Shown: positions 54,287 through 62,096 of the stretch, piece by piece
How the letters are laid out: every line of letters begins with the position of its first letter
How positions within the stretch are numbered: the first letter of the stretch is position 1
Notes under the pieces: model-generated
Seen by the model: only the letters and a program-made list of their open reading frames with translations
What the model was told of the DNA's origin: nothing
The model's database searches: none
Assembly: GCA_963575745.1 (NCBI GenBank)
Contig: CAUYUJ010016360.1
Coordinates: 659,601 to 723,600, forward strand
Direction of reading: 5' to 3'
DNA length: 64,000 nt
From: Prorocentrum cordatum
Lineage: Eukaryota > Sar > Dinophyceae > Prorocentrales > Prorocentraceae
Position numbers and translations under genes: made by a program

Positions 54287-54683
54287 GTTCACGTCCCGAC
54301 GAGTTCGTCGCGCGAGATCGGGCATCAGCCGACGTCGTTGCGATCTGATGTTGGGGGGAGGGTGTCTAGGGATTCAAAGTAGACATGCGACGTGCTATGC
54401 GATGCTATGCTATTCCAGGCTGCGTGCTAAGGTCGTGCGTCTCATATGCTATGCTATGCTATGCTATGCCATGCCACTCCAGGCTGCGTGATTAGGGGTG
54501 CTCTAGTTCCTCTCCACTGGGCGTCGCCTGGCCTCCTCTTCGCCCTCTCCCACCCCTACTCCCTCCCTTCTCCCTCTTTCGCTTTCTCACACGCTCACTA
54601 TCTTTCGCTTTCCCTCCATCTCTCTCTTCCGTGCTCTCGCGTCTCTGCCTTTTCTGGGTACGCACGCCGGGCCCTCGCTGTAG
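54287..54683 (+). other. Intron 1 of the five-exon gene (inferred)
   Basis: 397 bp with (ATGCT)n repeats at 54395-54475 and a strong pyrimidine tract at 54525-54655 before GCTGTAG|G. CCAGGCTGCGTG is repeated within it (near 54415 and 54480). Confidence 0.5.
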
Positions 54684-55198
54684 GGCCAATGCGGATCGCC
54701 ATCCCCCCAGCAGTTCTGGAGGAGAAAACCGCGCGTACCATTGTTGCGTGCATCGACAATAGAACCCAGGGACTCGTGTTTGCGCCGAGGACAGTTCGAC
54801 ACACTGATGTGCTGTGCTCTGATAAGGCAAAATCGATGTGCAGCATCGCAGCTTACTACGCAAGCAAGGCGAACCAAGACGTCCACAACACTCGAGCACA
54901 CTTCTTGCACGGCAATTGCATGATGCACATGATGTTCGCGTCGTACACAGCGTCTATATCGAACGTGCCAGTCGTGTCCCCTCTGTTTTGCGCCACTCTA
55001 CTTGTGCACAAAGGAAACAATATGCGACGCATTCGTGCTGCAGTCAAGGACGTGATCGCAACCAGGCTTGTGCCAGACACGAGTGCGCCCGTCGAGCCCC
55101 ACCCTTTCAACGCAGCCCTGGTCACGTACCTGAACGCTGTCGATCGGGACATTATGGAGGATGATTACACCATCGATCCAGAATTGGAGGGGCAAGGG
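54684..55198 (+). CDS. Five-exon gene of unknown function, exon 2
   Basis: Begins with two bases completing an Arg codon, then PMRIAIPPAVLEEKTARTIV. It contains HTDVLCSDKAKSMCSIAAYY, then HFLHGNCMMHMMFASYTASI and LVHKGNNMRRIRAAVKDVIA. SDKAKS followed by a CMMH pair resembles the second acidic site and a Cys/His element of DDE-type transposases, a comparison made by eye only. The frame stops at TAG 55199-55201. The true donor probably lies before that; no in-phase GT is obvious, and GA candidates occur near 55175-55187. Exon 3 is in the same frame. Confidence 0.58.
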
Positions 55199-55324
55199 TA
55201 GATGGGGAAGAGAGTGAACTGGAAGGAAGAAGGAAGGGTGAGAGGATAAGAGGGGCATGGGGGACAGGAACAGTTAAGCTGAGTGGTGAGACAAGCTGGT
55301 GCCCCTCCGTAAGATGGCGGGCAG

Positions 55325-56499
55325 GTGGATGGCCTACAGAATCGGCGCGCTGAAGCTCGACATAAGCTATTGTATATGTGTCCTCGTGATTGGCGAACTC
55401 AGGATGTCAATGTCCATTTCTATGTGAATAGTAGAGTGGCGTCAACTTGCGACAGCAGGGGCCAATGCGTCGACTTACTGTGCACGGTGTTCTTCGATGC
55501 CTTTCTGAATGTGAGGCCCCCCATCCCGGCGTTGAACAAATGGAACAAGTTGTATCCCCCCATCGTGTGGTGGGCATTCGCTGTTGGATGCATGCGGATA
55601 GTGGTGGATGCCATGTGCCGCGTGAAAGATGTTGTATGCGAAGAGGTGGGGGAACTGCCAGTCGTGGATTTGCTCATGCCTGAGTCCGAGCAGAGTTTCA
55701 AAGTGTTGAACACGATGCGATGGAACAAGACGGTTACGTTTTTGAAAGACGCCGCAACGCTAAACCATCTTATCCTGGCAGGCGGCACTTTGAAGCCCGC
55801 CCTGGCAAGCTTCGGCAGGTCCTTCATGAACTCTCGTCTTCGGAGTACGGATACTAGCATTTTCATGTACCTGAGCCCCGTCACATCCCCAGCCGAAGCG
55901 ACAGTCAAGGCAATTGGCTCCTTTCTCGGAGATATTGATTCACGGCATTGGCTGCCGATGCTTGGCGTGGAGGGGTGGACGCCTGAAAGGTTAGCCACGT
56001 GCGCTCACGCGATGCTCCTTTTTGCTGGCGGGCTGTTCTTGCGATGCATTTGTCAATTCAGTGAGTGGCCGTGGTGCGTTGGCAAGCTGGTTCGCCCTGC
56101 TGCACCAGAGGATGGGAAGTTAGCGATCGAACAAGCTTTGTGGCAGGTGCAGCCGTGCTGCGTTCGGAGGACCGACGGCTTTACGCTCCCGTTCCGTCGG
56201 GGCTTGGCTGCTCAGACGGACGCCCGGACGCCCAGTAATAAGAGATTCGTGAGAGACTCTTTCGGCGCCGTCCCAGCGACCAACATCCTCACCGAGGATC
56301 GCTTCGGAAGGGCTCGCAGACAAAGTGGGATGACCATGGGCAGAGCCCCAGCCGCCACCACAATGGCGAGCAACCATCTCTTATCCGAGTGGAACTACAT
56401 GCACAGCGTGTGCAAGGACCGAGACGGCAAGGCCCCTCCTCCAGAAGAGTCTGATGGCCCTGCCCGTACTGTTCAGGAGTGTTGGCAGAACTTCGCCAG
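55325..56499 (+). CDS. Five-exon gene of unknown function, exon 3
   Basis: The longest exon, about 390 residues. The acceptor is GGGCAG|G (55324) or CTACAG (55339); both are in phase. It reads HKLLYMCPRDWRTQDVNVHF, CDSRGQCVDLLCTVFFDAFL, PIPALNKWNKLYPPIVWW and a helical C-terminal half. It ends TVQECWQNFA plus two bases at GCCAG|GT, and the splice to 57082 gives CWQNFARQRATDVKNPPSLG with the phase kept. Without splicing, the frame ends at a TGA eleven bases later (56511), which supports the intron. There is no known motif beyond the context of exons 1 and 2. Confidence 0.62.
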
Positions 56500-57081
56500 G
56501 TCGTGGCGGTGACTGAAATTCCGTTTTCGCTCGGCCCAGTGTCGGCCGAAGGCGCGCTCTTGTTAGCCCAATGGAAGGTAGCAAGTCTGGTGAGGGGCCA
56601 GGGTTTAAGATCACCACTCGCCAAACCACCCCAACCCAATCCGAAGGCTTCATTTTGACTTCCATTTCCAGTGGGGGGGGGGGGGTCGGGGAACATCGAG
56701 AAAGCACACATGGAACCCGTGCCCCCCCCCCCAAACCCGAAATTCTGGTCTTCGGGTTGGGTTGGCGTGGTCTGGTAGGTAGTCAGACAGGGAGGCTAAC
56801 CCCTCACCCCGCTTCACCTCGCCCTGACCCCGTTAGGAAATGAAGTGTTCAGTAAGCCGTCATCAGGGGCCGAAAAAAAAACCCCTCGGAACCTCGGAAG
56901 GAAATGAAGAAAGAGGAAAAAAAGACACGAGGCGGAGGGGGAGGGAAGAGGGGGGGGAGGAAGAGGAGGGGGAGGTGGAACATAATGAGGTATTGTTCTG
57001 GGATTGTGCAATAACTTCCCCCCGATATCTGGCAGCCCCCCTCCGCTATCCCTCCTCATTCCTCCACCTCCCCCTCCCAAG
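56500..57081 (+). other. Intron 3 of the five-exon gene (inferred)
   Basis: 582 bp, GT donor and CCCAAG|G acceptor with a pyrimidine tract at 57018-57077. It contains G, C and A homopolymers and a GGA-rich patch. Confidence 0.55.
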
Positions 57082-57349
57082 GCAACGCGCGACGGATGTC
57101 AAGAATCCGCCCTCGCTGGGCGAGCTGGGCGCTCAGTGGGCGCAGATGAGCGACGAGCAGAAGGCGACCTTCAGCGAGGCGCGCCCCCGCGGCAAGCCTC
57201 GGCGTCGGGAGAGGGAGAGGCCACCCATTCTCTTGCGGCCAGAGGACACGCCCTTCGGCATGGGGGAAAATGACTGCCCTATCACGCCAGCCCGCGCTGG
57301 GGACATTCTGGAGCGCATAACTGCTCTCAGCGAGGAGTGGGGCGTCAAG
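57082..57349 (+). CDS. Five-exon gene of unknown function, exon 4
   Basis: 268 bp encoding RATDVKNPPSLGELGAQWAQ then MSDEQKATFSEARPRGK, a basic RRRERER stretch, and TPFGMGENDCPITPARAGDI then LERITALSEEWGVK. LGxxWxxMSxxxKxxF is reminiscent of an HMG-box second helix, and the basic stretch fits DNA binding; this is weak evidence. The donor is GTCAAG|GT at 57350. Phase 0 is kept into exon 5. Confidence 0.55.
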
Positions 57350-57419
57350 GTCCTGTGTATGCAACCCCCCATCCCATCCCTGCCTCTCTCGCCCGTCCCT
57401 TTCGCCCCCTTCCTCGAAG

Positions 57420-58607
57420 GGGAAGGGGGGTTCAAGCTTCAATGAGGTGAAGCCGCCCATTGAGCGTCCGTTGCGTGGCTTGCTAACTCTGCCAGGGCCA
57501 GTCGATGGGCCGCGCTGCGCTCGCTTGAGAATCGGGCAGCGCGTGAGTGCGTATGAGGCCGAGGCAATTGCAACAACCAGGCTTCATGAAGCAATGATGA
57601 GACGGGTGAGCATGTATGACCACATTACCGGAAGTGTTGCTGAAGATATAGCTGGTAAACTACCTCTCTTCATGTTTGTCCCTCAGGATGTAGATGATGC
57701 GCATGGGGCTCCACTCTTGCGGTTGCGGTGTGTGCGATCGAAGAACCCTCAGATATCAGTGATGCTCGAGTGCGAAGCTGACCACGATCCCGCAGAGGGA
57801 GCCCGGGTTAGGCTCAAGTTGACACGCGAATCAGGCAGCTCGCATTTCCTCAGCCCCCAGAAGAACTTAGAAAACCTGATAGCGACAGCTCGGAGGTTCA
57901 CAGTTCGCATCTTAGAGTACAGACACGTCAGCTTGCTGGAATTAGAAATCACAGCCGTCGTGGACATCACGGCAGCACTCTGGGAGAAACGCAAAACTCA
58001 AGCCAAGGACCCAGTGCTGAAGGTCCTCGAGGGATTCGGGGAACCGAAGAAGGGTGCGGGAGGCAAGAACAAAGCCAGCAGCAAGGGCCTTCGGCCAGAT
58101 GATGAGCCGGGCGACGTGCTCGATCCTGGCGACCCAAAGGAAGCAGTGGTGGAGGAGGAGGATGAGGAGGAGGCGACAGGGGGAGACAATCAAGAGAGCG
58201 ACTCGGACGACCCAGATCAGATAGCAAAGCATGTGATTCACATAAATTATCACCACCATGAGGCTGGTTTTGCGGAGGTGCCTGAGGCAGAGCCGAAAGG
58301 CGACGACAAGGTGGACGCGCTGGAGCTCCCCAAAATGTTGCCGCTTTGGGACCCTGATGACAAGCAAGGGCATGTGAGAGACCGTCGCAACCCTGGACGC
58401 ATCCTTGGGGCCATCAGGTATTTTAACAATGGTAGGAAGTGTGCTGTCACATGTAGGCTGCACGGATGCAAAGTTCCCCTCCTGACGGAGAAGAACGGCC
58501 CGCCACTGCGCGACATCTAAGGATGGTTCGAAGATGCTGACAGCCTCCCTGAGGGAGCCGGCGGGAGAGATCAGCACTCGCGCATGTTTAGAGAGGTGCT
58601 TAAATGA
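57420..58607 (+). CDS. Five-exon gene of unknown function, exon 5, with internal TAA
   Basis: The acceptor is either CTCGAAG|G (57419) or CAATGAG|G (57446); both keep phase, giving a 70- or 97-bp intron. The exon reads VKPPIERPLRGLLTLPGP, HITGSVAEDIAGKLPLFMFV and a folded domain, then an acidic linker (VVEEEDEEEATGG). The end is GRILGAIRYFNNGRKCAVTC then RLHGCKVPLL, a Cys/Cys/His/Cys cluster. A TAA lies at 58518-58520, but the frame goes on GWFEDADSLPEGAGGRDQHS then RMFREVLK to a TGA at 58605. The downstream Trp, His and helix look like a natural C-terminus, so TAA may be a CAA (Gln) mutation. Otherwise the protein simply ends at 58517. Confidence 0.6.
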
Positions 58608-58995
58608 CGTGCCTCCCGACAAGAGGGAGGAGGTGGAGAGCCCCCGCCCTCATCGTGCCAGCCCTAAACTATCATAATCATCCCCTCCTCCTCCTTCTCC
58701 CTCTTGGGTAAGGCTCGGCGGTCATTCCTTGAGTCTGAGCTGGGACAGGCTGGCGGGGAGGGCAGCAGGACTTGTGACTCGAACCCCTGGTCTCATTGCG
58801 GGCGCCTTTCGGGCCAATTTGTGGGTTCAGGAGGGGGGGTGGGGGGGGTCACTCCGCTGTTCTCTCCTGCTAGCTCGTGCCGCCTCTGCCTGAATCAGGG
58901 GGCCAACTGCTCTAGACTGCGCCCCTGGATCGCTCCGTAAGCCTTCGGCCGAAGCGCTTCAATAACTAGTGCAACAATGCCCTTAGCCGGGGGCC

Positions 58996-59232
58996 GTGAT
59001 TACACGCATGCCGCATGCACCATTCCATATCATACAGTTGTTCAATCAGGGCTCACAGCCGACGCCCGATGAGATCAGGCAGATGCTAGAGTGGACAAAG
59101 GAGTACGACGCGCGCCCCTTCAAGGAGGGGCTGGCCGCATTCCCGACGACCTCAAGGCTCGCCCGGGAGGTTGGGCCGCTGGTGCGCAGCTGGATCCGGG
59201 ACGCATGGGCCCCTCGACCTCAACGCTTTTGA
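58996..59232 (+). CDS. Small unassigned frame of 78 codons
   Basis: Reads MPHAPFHIIQLFNQGSQPTP, DEIRQMLEWTKEYDARPFKE then GLAAFPTTSRLAREVGPLVR and a C-terminal Arg-rich end. Its composition looks protein-like, unlike the simple-repeat frames, but I recognise no family, and it may be one exon of an unseen gene. It is followed at once by CTTGG-type repeats. Confidence 0.3.
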   Translation: MITRMPHAPFHIIQLFNQGSQPTPDEIRQMLEWTKEYDARPFKEGLAAFPTTSRLAREVGPLVRSWIRDAWAPRPQRF

Positions 59233-59234
59233 CA

Positions 59235-59800
59235 CCTTCTTGGAATCCTCTCAGAGCCGTCTTGGAGCCCTCTCAGGGCCGTCTTGGAGCCCTCAAGGCC
59301 GTCTGGGAACCCTCGAACGTCGCCTCTTGGAACCCTCTCAGGGCCGTCTTGGGGCCCTCTTGAGCACCTCCGAAGGCCCCAGGAATCCATGATGATGATG
59401 CCGCCGATGATGTCGATGATGAGGATGATGGTGATGAGGGCTACTTATGATGATGATGGCTACTTATGATGAAGGCGACAAAGATAATGATGATGGCTAC
59501 TTATAACTATGATACTATGATGATGATGAATGGTGACGGTGATGATCCAGTGATGATGATTACGAGGATGACGAATATGACGATGATGCTGAGGATGATA
59601 GGATGAGGATGACGATGGTGATGATGATGACAGCGACGACGATAGTGATGATGGCTACTTATAATGATGACGACGATGATGACGATGATGCCGAGGGCTA
59701 CGTGATGATGAGGATGGCTACTTATGATGATGATGACGACGATGAGCGATGAGGATGATGGCTACTTATGGTGATGCTGATAACGACGATGATGATGTAT
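59235..59800 (+). repeat. CTTGGAGCCCTC then imperfect GAT repeats
   Basis: 59235-59380 has CTCAGGGCCGTCTTGGAGCC units. 59388-59800 is degenerate (GAT)n with a recurring GGCTACTTATGATGATGAT phrase (near 59438, 59458, 59482, 59652, 59717 and 59758). Confidence 0.85.
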
Positions 59801-59843
59801 GCCGCCTGTCCAGTGGGGTGTTATTTGACGTCTCAAACTTCAC

Positions 59844-59878
59844 CCTTCCACTTGTGCTGATGACGCACAAGTGGAAGG
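59844..59878. other. Perfect 14-bp hairpin
   Basis: CCTTCCACTTGTGC, a 7-base loop, then GCACAAGTGGAAGG. It stands just outside the large palindrome starting near 59885. Confidence 0.9.
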
Positions 59879-59884
59879 ACAACT

Positions 59885-60302
59885 GTTGCCAAATCATCAC
59901 CATCATCACCTTTGTCATCATCGCCATCGTCGTTGTCCGTCGTCCGCCGTCTCTCGTTCGTCTGTCGTAGGTTCGTGTCGTTTCGGACGCCGTTTTCCGG
60001 CCCGACGCGCTCCCAGCGAACACCCCGCATGCTTCGCGCATATGTGTTTTTTTGCAATACTTCATGAAGAAAAACGGCGCGCAAAATCTGGCAGATATCG
60101 CCGGTTTCTGCGCGCCGTTTTTCTTTATAAAGTATGGCAAAAAACAATATGCGCGAGGCATGCGGGGTGTTTGCTGGGAGCGTGTCGGGCCTGAAAACAG
60201 CGTCCGAAACGACGCGAACCCACGACGGACGAACGAGAGACGGCGGACGACGGACAACGACGATGGTGATGATGACGAAGGTGATGTTGGTGATGATGAT
60301 GA
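59885..60302. repeat. Large near-perfect palindrome, about 400 bp
   Basis: The arms are reverse complements of about 200 bp each about a centre near 60097 (GGCAGATATCGCC). Matching blocks include CGTCGTTGTCCGTCGTCCGC with GCGGACGACGGACAACGACG, CCCCGCATGCTTCGCGCATA with its partner GCGCGAGGCATGCGGGG, and AAAAACGGCGCGCA on both sides. Even the flanking CAT/ATG repeats mirror each other. Probably a foldback transposon or a recent inverted duplication; it has no coding capacity. Confidence 0.85.
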
Positions 60303-60396
60303 TGATGATGATGATTCAATGATTCAATGATGATGATGATGATGATGATGACGATGATGATGATGATGATGGTGACGATGGTGATGACGGCGATGG

Positions 60397-60434
<38 letters not shown>

Positions 60435-60470
60435 GTGACGATGGTGATGATGATGGTCCAAGATGATGGT
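60302..60470 (+). repeat. (GAT)n microsatellite
   Basis: GAT with GAC and GGT variants, continuing from the right arm of the palindrome. A (ATC)n tract of the opposite sense follows at 60640-60740. Confidence 0.93.
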
Positions 60471-60744
60471 GACGGCCCAATACCAGTGGCAACGTCAGCC
60501 CTCTGGGGCCCTCCCCAGGGCCCTCGGAGGAGCCCAAAAAGGGCTCCAAGACGGCTCCGAGAGGGTTCCATCAGGGCCCCAAGAGGGCCCTATCATGATA
60601 GAACTGGGTTGAGGCTTTGTCGGGGTCCTCTTAAACACGCCATCACCATCATCATGAGCCACATCATCATCAGCAGCATCATCATCATCATCATCACCAT
60701 CATCACCTCACCATGATCGCCCACCATCGTCACCATCAACAATA

Positions 60745-62096
60745 TTAGCAACGATCAGCATGCACCAATGGCAAAGAACAGCGCCAATAATCATACATCG
60801 CAATTAAGTCTGTCTGTCCAGCAGACCCTCGCCCGCGACCCCAGAAGCGTAGGGGGAGTGAAATGGGAGCAGAGACAGAGAGAGGGGGGCGCGCCCCAGG
60901 AGGCCTTCCAGGGCTATGTTGTGCGTCGATCTGCGAGGGCACGACGTGAATTAGGGCTGAAGTTGCCTACAGCTATCTCCGTCCTCCTGCTCCTCCTGCC
61001 CCCCCCCCTCCTTATCCTCGCCCATCCCTCCTCCTCGTCTCCCGCCGCCAACCCTGCGCAGGGAATGTGTTAGAGCCCAGGGAGCGTGAACGCCGCTGTT
61101 GGCGGGCGCAGTCCTCGTTGTCAGCAGCTGGTGCACACCGATCAGCCGCCAGCGACCGAGGCTCGCCTCGCGGGCGAGGAGAGTGGATGGAGAAGCAAGG
61201 GAAGGGGGGAGGGGAGGGCAAGGGGCGAGGCCGAAGGCTGCGACGAGGAGGAAGCGGTGGAGGAGGACAAGGAGGAGGAATATCAAGACGAGAAGGGAGA
61301 GCAGCCCGACGCTAAGAGGGCGCGCCTGTTCGGTGCTTCAGGGCGCGCCCTTATGGGCTTCGCGGGATCCTTGGAGGGGGGGGGCCGAGAGGGGGAATCC
61401 CAGGGTGGCCGACCCTTTGGGGGGGGGCCGAGAGGGGGAATCCCAGGGTATGCGAGGGGCTCGAGGAGCAAGACGGCGGGGGGGGCTCACGGTGAGGGGC
61501 TGGGGAACCTGAGAGCGGTGCGGAGGGGCTGAGAGCGGCACGGGGGGCCCTGAGAGCGGTACGGGGAGCCTGAGAGCGGTAGGGGTGGCCCCGGGGAGGC
61601 CCGGGGACCCCCCGCCCGCGACTTCCCCCCGACACGCCCCCCGCCCGCGACTTCCCCCCGACACTTCCCCCTGGTTACCCCCAGCTTCCCCCCATATCAT
61701 CCGCCTCGGCCCCCTCGAGCATTGGGCGCCCAAGGCCCCGCAGGGGAGACAGGGTAACTAGTTTACCCTGTCTCCCCCTGCCGCTGCCGCAGTTGATGAG
61801 CCCCCCAACTCGCCTTGGGATGTTAACGATTGTGCGTAATCGACCGAACATCGAGGGGGTGCGTCAATCCTGCTCCTCCTCCTCCCCCTCATCCTCCAAG
61901 AGGCGCCCAGGTCTCCTGGTCCCACACTTCGGAGTGCGAATCTGGCCCCCCCCCCGCCTATCCAACGATCGGCGCAAGCGCGCCACACCATTCCCTCACC
62001 GCCGTTTTGGCCCGAGCTATCTCAAGTGAACCTCGCTCAGAACTACTCAGGCACGACGCGGGTTTTCGCCAGTGCAACAACCAGGCTGCATTAACG
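60745..62096 (+). other. Region upstream of the 62-kb gene; possible exons
   Basis: A frame at 60768-61073 starts MAKNSANNHTSQLSLSVQQT and continues with Arg/Glu-rich sequence. A frame at about 61086-61340 reads EEEYQDEKGEQPDAKRARLF near its end. Either might be an upstream exon of the 62-kb gene, with pyrimidine-rich stretches (60980-61060) as intron. 61375-61560 has short duplications (CCGAGAGGGGGAATCCCAGG twice; CCTGAGAGCGGT three times). The assignment is weak. Confidence 0.25.

Noticed and set aside
54395-54475. (ATGCT)n as a regulatory or start-codon cluster
   Set aside because: It lies in the inferred intron 1 of the five-exon gene and is a plain pentanucleotide repeat.
58740-58930. 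tRNA-like gene on the minus strand (GGTTCGAGTC resembles a B box, TAGAGCAGTTGG an A box)
   Set aside because: Spacing is over 100 bases, the T-arm does not pair and no acceptor stem can be drawn.
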